From NCBI GenBank assembly GCA_963802415.1, contig CAWDIH010000001.1, forward strand, positions 3,162,001 through 3,226,000: 64,000 nt of DNA, in the 5' to 3' direction. Below the pieces are notes generated by a model. It was not told the origin of the DNA. It searched no databases and saw only the letters and a program-made list of their open reading frames with translations. Each line of letters begins with the position of its first letter. Position 1 is the first letter of the stretch. Both the position numbers and the translations under genes were made by a program. Source of the DNA: DATAES01 sp963802415 (GTDB taxonomy: Bacteria; Actinomycetota; Acidimicrobiia; Acidimicrobiales; JACDCH01). Positions 52,710 to 61,063 of this stretch are shown here, piece by piece.

Positions 52710-54519
52710 CTAGAGGTACTGGCCGGTGGCGACGCGCTCGATGGCCCGGCCGCCGGTGGTCGCCTCGTCGTCGTCCTTCTTGACGAGCGTGCGGACGTAC
52801 ACGATCCGCTCGCCCTTCTTGCCCGAGATCTTGGCCCAGTCGTCGGGGTTCGTGGTGTTCGGCAAGTCCTCGTGCTCTTTGAATTCCTGCGCGATCGACG
52901 CGACCAGGTCCTCGGTGCGAACACCCGCGGCGTCACCGGCGATCTGTCGTTTGATGGCCAGCTTCTTCGCCCGGCGGACGATGTTCTCGATCATGGCGCC
53001 GGAGGAGAAGTCCTTGAAGAACATCACTTCCTTGTCACCGTTTTGATACGTGACCTCGAGGAAGCGGTTGCGCTCGGACTCCGCGTACATCTCGTCGACC
53101 GTGCGCTCGATCATGGCCTGCACGGCCTTCTGCGCGTCGCCGCTGCCCGTCTCGCGCACCGTGTCCGGATCGAGAGGAAGGTCCGAGGTGAGGTAACGCG
53201 AGAAGATCTGAGCGGCTGCCCGCTCGTCGGGACGCTCGATCTTGATCTTCACGTCGAGCCGGCCGGGACGGAGGATCGCCGGGTCGATCAGATCCTCGCG
53301 GTTCGATGCACCGATGACGATGACGTTCTTCAACGTCTCCACGCCGTCGATCTCCGCCAGGAGTTGCGGGACGATGGTCGACTCCATGTCGGAGCTGATG
53401 CCGGAGCCGCGTGCGGAACATCGAGTCCATCTCGTCGAAGAAGACGATGACCGGCCATCCTTCCTCCGACTTCTCGCGCGCTCGTTGGAACACGAGGCGG
53501 ATCTGCCGCTCGGTCTCACCGACGTACTTGTTGAGGAGCTCTGGGCCCTTGATGTTGAGGAAGTAGCTGCGCGCTTCCTTGTCACCGGACGTATCAGCGA
53601 CCTTCTTCGCGAGCGAGTTGGCAACAGCTTTCGCGATGAGTGTCTTGCCGCAGCCAGGAGGGCCGTAGAGCAGGATGCCCTTGGGCGCAGGCAGGCGGTA
53701 CTCGGCGAACAGCTCCTGGTGCAGGAACGGCAGCTCGACCGCGTCAGCGATCTGTTCGATCTGGCTGTCCAGACCACCCACGTCCGCATAGGAGATGTCG
53801 GGAACCTCTTCGAGGACCAGTTCCTCGACTTCGGGACGGGGCAGTCGCTCGAGGAGCAACCCGGAGCGGGCATCCATCAGCAAGGTGTCGCCGGCGCGCA
53901 GTCGCTCGCCGATCAGGGAGTCGGCGAGCTCGGCCACACGCTCCTCGTCGGCGCGCCCGAGGATCAGCGCGCGAGCGCCGTCGTCGAGCAACTCCTTGAG
54001 CGTGACCACTTCACCGGTGAGCTCCCCCGAGCGCGCGAGCACGACGTTCAACGATTCGTTGAGCACGACTTCAGCACCGCGGGTCAGCTCTTCTTGCTCG
54101 AGCTCGGGATGGAGCGCCACTCGCATCTTTCGGCCACCGGAGAACACGTCGACGGTGCCGTCGTCGTTGCGTGCGAGATACGTGCCGTAGGCGGACGGCG
54201 GCCGCGTCAACTTGTCGACCTCTTCGCGGAGCGCGGCGATGTGTTCGCGCGCTTCACGCAGGGTGTAGGTCAGCTTCTCGTTCTGCGACACCGCCTGCGC
54301 GAGCTGGCCCTTGGTCTCGAGCAGGCGCTCTTCGAGCGTGCGCACTCGCTTGGGCGCGTCCTGCAACCGTCGCCGAAGCGAGATGACCTCCTCCTCGAGC
54401 GCTTTCGACGCCTCCCGGAGTTGGGCCATCTCGGACTCATAGGCGCCGAGTCGCCGCTCGTACTCGGGGTCGTTGACGGGGACCACCTCCCACGCATCGA
54501 GGTCGAGGCGACGATACAC
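52710..54519 (-). CDS. mpa: Proteasome-associated AAA ATPase Mpa/ARC (frameshifted)
   Basis: Hexameric unfoldase feeding pupylated proteins to the 20S core. Order: N-terminal coiled coil (EMAQLREASKALEEEVISLRRRL), OB domains (GTYLARNDDGTVDVFSGGRKM), AAA domain with Walker A GPPGCGKT and Walker B VIVFFDEMDS, then an inter-frame step near 53402-53408, GSGISSDMESTIVPQLLAEIDG and second-region GASNREDLIDPAILRPGRLD. The C-terminus GQYL is the proteasome-docking tail. The start is uncertain: GTG 54519 (AGGGG upstream) or GTG 54486. Confidence 0.9.
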
Positions 54520-54559
54520 CGCACCCCTGGAAAACGGTTGGGTTCTCCGGGCACCGCGG

Positions 54560-54577
54560 CTGTGGCACCGGCCACAG
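54560..54577. promoter_or_regulatory. Inverted repeat in the mpa/ferredoxin divergent region
   Basis: CTGTGGC - ACCG - GCCACAG is a perfect 7-bp inverted repeat 40 bp upstream of mpa and about 145 bp upstream of the ferredoxin gene. It could be a regulator site or a leader hairpin for mpa; nothing else in the 200-bp region is recognisable beyond AT-richer stretches such as TTTATTGGCTACAGCGGTTA (about 54598-54618). Confidence 0.35.
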
Positions 54578-54722
54578 TTCAACCGGCGCGTTCCGTGTTT
54601 ATTGGCTACAGCGGTTAGAGTGTCGGTAGGCCTGCGATGGTGAGGATCAGTGGAGCGCTGACCGACCTCCGAACGCGGGAAACCATCGACACGACGGCAG
54701 TCACCAGGAGAGGACCCCCGAC

Positions 54723-54971
54723 ATGAAGGTCTGGATCGACCAGGATCTCTGCACCGGCGACGGTCTCTGCGAAGAGATCGCTCCCGACGTCTTCACCCTC
54801 CTCGACGACGGCCTCGCCTACGTCAAGGAAGCCGACAAGGTCTTCGCCACCGCGAAGGGCAATGCCCAGGGCGCCGACGGTCTGGCCAACGTCCCGGCCG
54901 GCCAGGAGGAAGCAGTCATCGAGTCCGCCGAGGAGTGCCCCGGCGAATGCATCTTCATCGAGGTCGACTGA
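54723..54971 (+). CDS. Ferredoxin, single-cluster [3Fe-4S]/[4Fe-4S] type
   Basis: An 82-residue electron carrier. MKVWIDQDLCTGDGLCEEIAPDVF holds the first Cys pair and ECPGECIFIE the last two; the single-cluster P450-associated type has this spacing. AGGAGAGGA about 10 nt upstream sets the ATG. The partner oxidoreductase is not in the window. It is divergent from mpa and converges on marP with a 31-bp gap. Confidence 0.9.
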   Translation: MKVWIDQDLCTGDGLCEEIAPDVFTLLDDGLAYVKEADKVFATAKGNAQGADGLANVPAGQEEAVIESAEECPGECIFIEVD

Positions 54972-55002
54972 CCCTCGCCTCCTCTTCGGTTCTGGCGATG
55001 GG

Positions 55003-56154
55003 TCAGCCGATGCACGGCCCCGTCCCGACCCCCTTCGACAGGTCGCCTGCGAGCACGGGTTGCAGTTCCTCGAGCCTCAACGCGTATCCCACGCCCTGTT
55101 GGTCGGGCGCGATCGCGAACGCCATGCCCTCGATCTGACCGTCGGGATCGACCAGCGCGCCGCCGGAGTCCCCGGGAGCCAGGTCCGAGCTCAGCACGAA
55201 GATGTGCCGGGTCGTGCGATGTTGGTCGTAGATGTCGAACCCTCGGGCGTCGACCGCCTCGGCCACCTCGAACGGGCTCAGCGTCAGGTCGCCGCCGAAC
55301 GGGTGCCCGAACACGGCGCCGGTCGCGCCGGCGCCGAACGGGCCGCCGCCCATCGGGAGCGGCGGACGCGAGATCTGGCGCACCCGGAGAACTGCGACGT
55401 CCCTGTCGGGATCGAACGCGACGACCGTCGCGTCGAGTTGGCGACCGTCGTCGCGGATGACGCTCGGCGCCTTGCTACCCGCCACGACGTGAGCGTTGGT
55501 GGCGATGAGGTCCGGACCGACGACCGATCCACTCCCCTCCTGCACCCGGGAGCACGCGGGCGCTTCGATCTTGACGGTGGACCGAGCGACCTGGTTGGCC
55601 GTCTCCCGCGACAGGCCGGTCGCCGCCGGCGGCGCACCGATCGAAGGTGCGGGACCGAAGCCCTCGAACACCCGGGGACCGAGCACACGGCGAAGCGCCT
55701 GCGTCGTGTCGGGCGCCTCGGGGAAGTGGTCGTGGATGAACGATGCGATCGCTGAGTTGCGCGCCTGTTGCGCCGGCCACTGCGGCGTCTGGGCAAGGAC
55801 CGGCAACAGGAGCCAATAGCCGACGAGGACACCGACGACGCCCGCCGCCGCGCCGCCGGCACGGTCAAATGCCTGCGGGTTGCCACGCGGGATCACCGTG
55901 CGCAACTGCGCGCCGACGACGAGACCGATGACCTGCCCGAGGATCGCGCCTGCGAAGACGACGACGAGGCCCAAGAGCAGCAACCGCTGCGGGTCGACTT
56001 CGGATGACGCGAGCGACGGGAGCAGCTTGACCGCCACCACGATCCCGAGCGCCATCCCCGCCCAGGACGCGGCGCGCGCCACGAACCCCATGCGGTAGCC
56101 CCCGATCCCGGCCATGACGGCGAGGAGCACGACGACCACGTCGAGCGTGTCCAT
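55003..56154 (-). CDS. MarP-family membrane serine protease (CvpA + trypsin)
   Basis: A 383-residue protein with four membrane helices of a CvpA/colicin-V domain (VVVLLAVMAGIGGYRMGFVARAASW and following) and an extracytoplasmic trypsin-like domain. The triad is His in LIATNAHVVAGSKA, Asp in FDPDRDVAVLRV and Ser in LAPGDSGGALVDPDG. Mycobacterial MarP supports survival at acid pH by processing wall hydrolases. ATG 56154 is 8 bp from the trmI stop, so it is probably the last gene of that operon. Confidence 0.9.
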   Translation of the reverse strand: MDTLDVVVVLLAVMAGIGGYRMGFVARAASWAGMALGIVVAVKLLPSLASSEVDPQRLLLLGLVVVFAGAILGQVIGLVVGAQLRTVIPRGNPQAFDRAGGAAAGVVGVLVGYWLLLPVLAQTPQWPAQQARNSAIASFIHDHFPEAPDTTQALRRVLGPRVFEGFGPAPSIGAPPAATGLSRETANQVARSTVKIEAPACSRVQEGSGSVVGPDLIATNAHVVAGSKAPSVIRDDGRQLDATVVAFDPDRDVAVLRVRQISRPPLPMGGGPFGAGATGAVFGHPFGGDLTLSPFEVAEAVDARGFDIYDQHRTTRHIFVLSSDLAPGDSGGALVDPDGQIEGMAFAIAPDQQGVGYALRLEELQPVLAGDLSKGVGTGPCIG

Positions 56155-56161
56155 GGAGGGC

Positions 56162-56941
56162 TCAGCTCGCGTCGGCGAGCAGGCGCGCCGCGGTCAAGAA
56201 ACCGGTGTGCGCGACCATCCGATGGTCGGGACGCACCGACTGACCGTCGATGTGCCATGAGCGGTGCAGCACCTCGAGCGTCTCCGCCAGCGCGAACCGG
56301 CTCGACTCGAGCGTTTCGCGCAACTGGACGGCCTGCACGATCGTGGGCGTGTACGCCACCAACAGCCCGCCTGATCGCAGCGCGCGTTCCGCGTGCTTCA
56401 CGACTTGCCACGGCTCCGGTAGGTCGAGCACCACACGATCGAGCCCGGACTCGTCGATCCCCTCGTAGCAGTTGCGGAGCTCGACGCGATACCGCGACAC
56501 GACGTCTTCGCCCAGGAAGCCACGCACGTTCGCTGTGGCGCGCGCCGCGAACTCTTCGCGCAGCTCGTAGCCCGTCACGTCCGCGCCTGCACGGACCATG
56601 GCCATCGACAGGGCGCCCGAGCCGACGCCGGACTCCAGCACGCGCACGCCGGGACGGATGTCGGCCAGCAAGAGCAACGGACCGAGGTCCTTCGGATAGA
56701 TGACCTGCGCACCACGCGGCATCTTCAGCACGAAGTCGGACAGCCGCGGCCGGAATGCGACGAAGCGGGAGCCGCGACTCGACCGGAAGGTCGTCCCCTC
56801 GGGCCTACCGGCGATGGCGTCGTGCGGGATCACACCGGTGTGCGAATGGAACTCACCGCCTTCGGTCAGCGTGATGAGGTACCGGCGGTCCTTGCTGTCG
56901 ACGAGCAACACCTTGTCGCCGGGACGGAACTCTTCTGCCAT
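56162..56941 (-). CDS. trmI: tRNA (adenine-N1-)-methyltransferase TrmI
   Basis: Makes m1A58 in the tRNA T loop. The 259-residue protein begins MAEEFRPGDKVLLVDSKDRRYLITL, a small N-terminal beta domain, followed by IYPKDLGPLLLLADIRPGVRVLESGVGSGALSMAM with the SAM motif, RNCYEGIDESGLDRVVLDLPEPW and late PTIVQAVQL. It is also located near mpa in mycobacteria. ATG 56941 shares a base with the ttuA stop (TGATG). Confidence 0.94.
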   Translation of the reverse strand: MAEEFRPGDKVLLVDSKDRRYLITLTEGGEFHSHTGVIPHDAIAGRPEGTTFRSSRGSRFVAFRPRLSDFVLKMPRGAQVIYPKDLGPLLLLADIRPGVRVLESGVGSGALSMAMVRAGADVTGYELREEFAARATANVRGFLGEDVVSRYRVELRNCYEGIDESGLDRVVLDLPEPWQVVKHAERALRSGGLLVAYTPTIVQAVQLRETLESSRFALAETLEVLHRSWHIDGQSVRPDHRMVAHTGFLTAARLLADAS

Positions 56942-57873
56942 CAGGACGTCGTCCGCAACTGCACCGGCTCCGCGCCGCTCGTGCGTTCGACCAACTTGCA
57001 GAAGGCACAGAACCGGTCCGTCGTCGGCGCCCCACATCGTTCGCATGGCGCGAGATTCCCCTGCTCGGCTTCGGCGTCCGGAACGAAGCGAAACGACGCG
57101 CGCTTCAGGTAGCCGACGTAGAAGTCGAGCTTCGAGCCGGGCGACTGGGCCTCGATCTGGTTGAGCGCCTCCTTGTAGCGGAGGTGCTTGTTGCCGGCAG
57201 CCATCGGACACTCTTCGACGATGTAGTCGATCCCGGCCAGCACGCAGTATGCGGCCATGTCGCGCTCGCTGAGCCTCACCAACGGCTTCACTTTGCGCGG
57301 AAAGCCGTTGCGCGCAGGAAGCACAGGCAACTGACGACCGAGGTACTCGGTCTGCCACCGCAAGACGTTGCCGAAGAGCACTGCCGCCTCGTCGTCCAGG
57401 TTGTGGCCGGTCGCAACGATGTCGTAGCCGTTGTCACGGGCCGCCTTGTCGAACAGGTGGCGTTTCGACAACCCGCACGCCGAGCACGGCACCCGGCGAG
57501 TAGCGGTCGCGGCCGCCGGGACATCGAAGCCGTACTCCTGGCGGAGGTCGCACGTGAGAAGTGTGAGCCCGCGTTCGTCGGCAAAGGCACGCGCGTACCG
57601 GCTGGACTCGTCCGAGTAGTCGCCGATCCCCAGACCGATGACGAAGCCGTCCGCGTCGTAGCCGAGGCGTCGCAGGATGTCCCAGCAGGCGAGCGAGTCC
57701 TTGCCGCCGCTGACCGCCACCAGCACGCGCTCGCCGGGCTCGATCATCGAGAACTCGTCAATGGTCTTCGCGACCTGGTCGCAGCACATGCGCAAGAAGT
57801 GTTCGGAGCAGTAGCCGGCGTTCTGACGGCGAACGTCGATGACCGCGGGACTGCGGCAGACCCGGCACTTCAT
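56941..57873 (-). CDS. TtuA/TtcA-family tRNA thiolase
   Basis: ATP- and Fe-S-dependent tRNA sulfurtransferase. N-terminal zinc site CRVCRSPAV...YCSEHF, PP-loop VAVSGGKDSLACWD, the cluster Cys pair in VPCSACGLSKRHLF with a third Cys in VEECPMAAGNKHLRYKE, and a C-terminal zinc ribbon CERCGAPTTDRFCAFC. Two zinc ribbons point to the TtuA branch (2-thiouridine 54) over TtcA. Its ATG overlaps the ttuB-like stop, and trmI follows: in Thermus, TtuA and TrmI both act on the T loop. Confidence 0.85.
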   Translation of the reverse strand: MKCRVCRSPAVIDVRRQNAGYCSEHFLRMCCDQVAKTIDEFSMIEPGERVLVAVSGGKDSLACWDILRRLGYDADGFVIGLGIGDYSDESSRYARAFADERGLTLLTCDLRQEYGFDVPAAATATRRVPCSACGLSKRHLFDKAARDNGYDIVATGHNLDDEAAVLFGNVLRWQTEYLGRQLPVLPARNGFPRKVKPLVRLSERDMAAYCVLAGIDYIVEECPMAAGNKHLRYKEALNQIEAQSPGSKLDFYVGYLKRASFRFVPDAEAEQGNLAPCERCGAPTTDRFCAFCKLVERTSGAEPVQLRTTS

Positions 57874-58070
57874 CTGAAGCCGCCCGAGATGACCGGTCGG
57901 ATCTCCACCTGCCGGTCGCCGGCGAGGACGGCGTCGCCGGGAACGAGCATGTCCCCCTCGATGACGAGAACGGACTCTCGGTTCAAGTCGAGGCGGTTGA
58001 GCAACGCGATCACGGAGATGGGCGCCGGCACATCGAGCTCGCGACGCGGGTTGCGCAGCACCACCTTCAC
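57870..58070 (-). CDS. Ubiquitin-fold sulfur carrier, TtuB/MoaD/ThiS-like
   Basis: A 66-residue protein: VKVVLRNPRRELDVPAPISVIALLNRLDLNRESVLVIEGDMLVPGDAVLAGDRQVEIRPVISGGFR read in parts shows the beta-grasp pattern of ThiS/MoaD carriers. The diglycine is at residues 63-64 and is followed by Phe-Arg, so the chain would need trimming before thiocarboxylation, as for actinobacterial CysO-type carriers cut by a JAMM protease. ATGA overlap with ttuA supports a carrier/enzyme pair. GTG start at 58070. Confidence 0.75.
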   Translation of the reverse strand: MKVVLRNPRRELDVPAPISVIALLNRLDLNRESVLVIEGDMLVPGDAVLAGDRQVEIRPVISGGFR

Positions 58071-58081
58071 GGTGGGACAGG

Positions 58082-58294
58082 CTAGGTCTCGTCGCGACGA
58101 CCCAAGTCGCTGATCATGATGGTCTCGCCCTTCCGCAGCTCCATTCGTTCGATGACCGGCCGGGCGACAGTGAAGCGGCGAATCAACTGTGCAGCCCCGA
58201 CGACGAGCCACACCGAGAACCACGCGTGCCGGCCCTCCGCGACGCCCCTGCGCCACGCATACCGGCGAACGCGAGGCGCGATCAGACGCCACAT
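58082..58294 (-). CDS. Small basic membrane protein
   Basis: A 70-residue protein with a basic start (MWRLIAPRVRRYAWRRGVAEG), one hydrophobic segment (AWFSVWLVVGAAQLIRRF) and a short acidic end. No known function. It is 12 bp upstream of the ttuB-like gene and codirectional with the run of small proteins before it. Confidence 0.55.
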   Translation of the reverse strand: MWRLIAPRVRRYAWRRGVAEGRHAWFSVWLVVGAAQLIRRFTVARPVIERMELRKGETIMISDLGRRDET

Positions 58295-58309
58295 GTCAGG
58301 CGCCCCACG

Positions 58310-58525
58310 TCAGATGCGCCGGATCTCGACGACGGTCGATCGCTTCCGTCCACGGCGGCGTCCGACTACGTACGCGACGGTGATGACCGAGATGAAGAGC
58401 ACCGCGCCTGCGGCAATCGCATACGACCGGACCTCCGCACCGACTGTGCCGACGACGTCGGATTGCAACTCGCGGAACTTCCGCTCGATGTCCTCAGGCC
58501 CAATTTCTTCCGGGACGGCGTTCAT
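58310..58525 (-). CDS. Small single-helix membrane protein
   Basis: A 71-residue protein: acidic N-terminus (MNAVPEEIGPEDIERKFREL), one membrane helix (YAIAAGAVLFISVITVAYVVG) and a basic C-terminus (RRRGRKRSTVVEIRRI), so the N-terminus is outside by the positive-inside rule. The ATG overlaps the stop of the micro-ORF at 58522-58620. No known function. Confidence 0.6.
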   Translation of the reverse strand: MNAVPEEIGPEDIERKFRELQSDVVGTVGAEVRSYAIAAGAVLFISVITVAYVVGRRRGRKRSTVVEIRRI

Positions 58526-58620
58526 GTCTTCGTGGGGGCTGCGCCCCCATACCCCATCGCCGTCCGGCTCGCTGGCGCTCGCACGCCCGGCATGCCTCGT
58601 TCGCTTCGCTCCCTCGTCAC
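58522..58620 (-). CDS. SER-motif micro-ORF bridging two membrane-protein genes
   Basis: A 32-codon ORF, VTRERSERGMPGVRAPA then SRTAMGYGGAAPTKT. Its GTG overlaps the stop of the holin-like gene (GTGA at 58617-58620) and its TGA overlaps the ATG of the next gene (ATGA at 58522-58525), so it links two genes exactly. DNA from AGCCGGACG to the GGGGGC/GCCCCC hairpin matches the copy at 11676 in 32 of 36 bases, and the hairpin is again 8 nt before the downstream ATG. Confidence 0.55.
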   Translation of the reverse strand: MTRERSERGMPGVRAPASRTAMGYGGAAPTKT

Positions 58621-58955
58621 GACTTTCTCGCCCCCTTCACATTGATCCTGCTCACGGCGAGCGCGATCAGGGCGCCGAGCACGACGAGCCCGGCGACGTA
58701 CGGAACCCAGTTCCAGTTGCCGCCCAGGCTCCCACCCGTGTGGGTTTGCAGCACGCGCATCGTGCCGAGCGTGAGCATGAGAATGCCCGTGGCACCGACG
58801 ATCGCAGCGGCGAGCCCGAAGCCCACGAAGTGCCCCAACCCCTTCAGAGGCTCGATCGTCTCCTGTTTGCCGTAGGCGATCAGCAGGTCCCGCAGCTCCG
58901 TCACCACCTGTGGGACGGTCTTCGGCTGATCTGATACGGGACTATTCGAGGCCAT
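58617..58955 (-). CDS. Holin-X-like small membrane protein
   Basis: A 112-residue protein: soluble helix (TVPQVVTELRDLLIAYGKQETIEPLKGLG) then two membrane helices (HFVGFGLAAAIVGATGILMLTLG and WVPYVAGLVVLGALIALAVS). The layout matches the actinobacterial holin-X/phage-holin superfamily III proteins, which are usually chromosomal and not lytic. Function unknown. Its stop overlaps the micro-ORF start (GTGA). Confidence 0.7.
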   Translation of the reverse strand: MASNSPVSDQPKTVPQVVTELRDLLIAYGKQETIEPLKGLGHFVGFGLAAAIVGATGILMLTLGTMRVLQTHTGGSLGGNWNWVPYVAGLVVLGALIALAVSRINVKGARKS

Positions 58956-59020
58956 GGCACCGCATTGCCTACGCGAACAGCGAACAACGCGCAAGCGATC
59001 GGACGTCAGTGGAGACCCGG

Positions 59021-59635
59021 CTACTGCATGTGCAAACGCGTGCGCAGGAACATCTCCTCCTCGCCCAGCAGCTCGATCAGCCGCGACAGGCGCGCACTCG
59101 GGTCCGGAGCGGTCAGCAACTCCTGTTGATCCGCCGGTCCCAACGGCGCCACGGCCGAGACCTGATAGGACCCGAGTGCAGGGTCGTCGCTGAGCCCGAT
59201 GGTCGCATCCACCGCGGGCTCCGCGAGCTCGGCTTTGAGGGCGAGCACGCGTCGCAACACCGACCGCGCCGTGTCGTACGCGGGCATCAGGTCTCCTTCG
59301 ACGGTGCCGTCCACCCAGTCCTCGACGTCGGCCCGGGGATACGGGTCGTCGCTCAACCACTCGTGAACTCGCACTCGACGGGTGCCGACGGTTCCGAGAA
59401 CCCAACGGCCGTCGTCGAGTTCGGTCGCATCGAGGATTTGCGCGACGGTGCCCACGAACGTGCGGACGTCGTTGCCGCCGACCTCGCTTCCCCGTTCGAT
59501 CAAGACGACGCCGAACTCACGACTGCCGTCCATGCAATGACGGGCCAGCACGCGGTAGCGCGGCTCGAACACGTGAAGTGGCAGGAACAAGCTCGGAAAC
59601 AGCACCGTGCCGAGCGGAAACATCGGCAGCTCCAT
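59021..59635 (-). CDS. LON substrate-binding domain protein
   Basis: A 204-residue stand-alone Lon N-terminal (PUA-like) domain: MELPMFPLGTVLFPSLFLPLHVFEPRYRVLARHC, GVVLIERGSEVGG, DDGRWVLGTVGTRRVRV, and a helical C-terminal part. It lacks the ATPase and protease of Lon, so it probably binds substrates or nucleic acid as an adaptor. ATG 59635 overlaps the dacB stop by one base (TGATG). Confidence 0.88.
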   Translation of the reverse strand: MELPMFPLGTVLFPSLFLPLHVFEPRYRVLARHCMDGSREFGVVLIERGSEVGGNDVRTFVGTVAQILDATELDDGRWVLGTVGTRRVRVHEWLSDDPYPRADVEDWVDGTVEGDLMPAYDTARSVLRRVLALKAELAEPAVDATIGLSDDPALGSYQVSAVAPLGPADQQELLTAPDPSARLSRLIELLGEEEMFLRTRLHMQ

Positions 59636-61056
59636 CAGCCGCTCTTCGGTCCTAGGGCGTCGATGTCCGGCGTCTCCGGATACTGGAAGAGGATGCCGCC
59701 GAGCTGGTCCCCCAGCGCGATGTCGTCTTCCGTGATCAGCTTCGGCGGAGGCAGGTTGACGATGTACGCGAAGCTCACGTGAGATCCGCGCGCCGTCTGC
59801 ACGTACCCGGCCAGCGCCGTCACTTGGTTGAGCGAGCCGGTCTTGGCGCGTAGCTGACCGACGATCGGCGTACCGAGGAAGCGTTCCGCGAGCGTGCCCG
59901 TCTGTCCGGCCACCGGCAGGTCTTTGGCCAAGATCGACCCGGGACCGTCCGCATCGAGCAGCGCTTGGACCGACGAGCACGTCGTTTGGTCGTCGCGCGC
60001 CAGTCCCGAGCCGTCGACCTGCGCGGTTCCGTCGACTGGAAGGTTGCGATCTTGGAGTGTCTGACGGATAACGGCGATGCCGTTGGCAGTGGTTCCCGCG
60101 CTCGTGTCGTGCAGACCGATCTCCTTCGTCAGGAGCTCCGCTGTCTCGTTGTCGCTGTCCCTGAGCATCTCGGCGACGATCTGATCGATCGGCTGAGAGT
60201 CGAGCTTGGTGATCTCAGTGGCGTTCTGCGGTGCTGCGCCCGATTGCGCCGGACCGGAGACGATCACACCACGCGCCTGAAGGAGTTGCGTGAGTTGGTT
60301 CGCCGCTTCCTGAGCGGGGTCGGCCGCGGCGGCTTCGCTCGGTGTGCGCGCGTTGAAGCTCGGCGGGAACTGCGTCAGGCCGTCGTTCACCATCAGGGCG
60401 CCGAGCGGTCCGACGTCACGTGGAGTGATGTCCTCGCTGATCCACTGCGGCACCGCGCGCATCCGGTCGTAGCGAGAGTCGTCGCCCACGACGCTGCCGC
60501 GCACTTCATGGACGCCCGCCGCGACGACTTGGTCCGCGAGCTGTTCGAACGACGTGCGCGTGACCGGTTGGTTCTTGAAGTGCTGCGCGTAGGCGTCGGT
60601 CATGAGAAGCGGATCGCCACCGCCGACGAGCCAGAGATTGCCGTCGACGACTCCGTTGGCCAGGGGTGCACTGCTCCTCACCGACGTTGTCAGCAACGTG
60701 TTCGGACCCAGCTTCGCCAACGCCGCGTCTGCAGTTGCGAGCTTCTGGACAGATGCCGGGATCAGCGGGGTCGTCGCATTCGAACCGAACACGACGCGGC
60801 CGTCGACCGCGACGGTGAGACACGACGACCCGGGCGTCTTGCTCACGAGGTCGTTCAAGTGTGCGGCGAGCCGCCGGTCCCCTACCGGCGCCGCGATGAG
60901 CTCCGGCTCGCGGCGCGCAGACAGCACCGGTGTTGCCGCGGTTCGCACGCCCGACGAGGCCGCGGCGTCCGGCGCTCGCTCCGCTTGCACGGCGATCGCG
61001 GTCGATGCGACGAGCACGACCGCGAGCGCTGTGACGAGCACGCTCCAGCGGGTCAA
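59635..61056 (-). CDS. dacB: D-alanyl-D-alanine carboxypeptidase/endopeptidase (DacB/PBP4)
   Basis: Class C penicillin-binding protein trimming or cutting peptidoglycan peptides. Signal peptide (VLVTALAVVLVASTAIAVQA), SxxK as PASVQKLATADAAL, the large middle insert typical of PBP4, SxN as LRDSDNETAELLTKEIG and KTG as RAKTGSLNQVTALAG. Length 473 residues fits. It reads into the LON-domain gene with a one-base overlap. Confidence 0.94.
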   Translation of the reverse strand: MTRWSVLVTALAVVLVASTAIAVQAERAPDAAASSGVRTAATPVLSARREPELIAAPVGDRRLAAHLNDLVSKTPGSSCLTVAVDGRVVFGSNATTPLIPASVQKLATADAALAKLGPNTLLTTSVRSSAPLANGVVDGNLWLVGGGDPLLMTDAYAQHFKNQPVTRTSFEQLADQVVAAGVHEVRGSVVGDDSRYDRMRAVPQWISEDITPRDVGPLGALMVNDGLTQFPPSFNARTPSEAAAADPAQEAANQLTQLLQARGVIVSGPAQSGAAPQNATEITKLDSQPIDQIVAEMLRDSDNETAELLTKEIGLHDTSAGTTANGIAVIRQTLQDRNLPVDGTAQVDGSGLARDDQTTCSSVQALLDADGPGSILAKDLPVAGQTGTLAERFLGTPIVGQLRAKTGSLNQVTALAGYVQTARGSHVSFAYIVNLPPPKLITEDDIALGDQLGGILFQYPETPDIDALGPKSG

Positions 61057-61063
61057 GCCGAGG

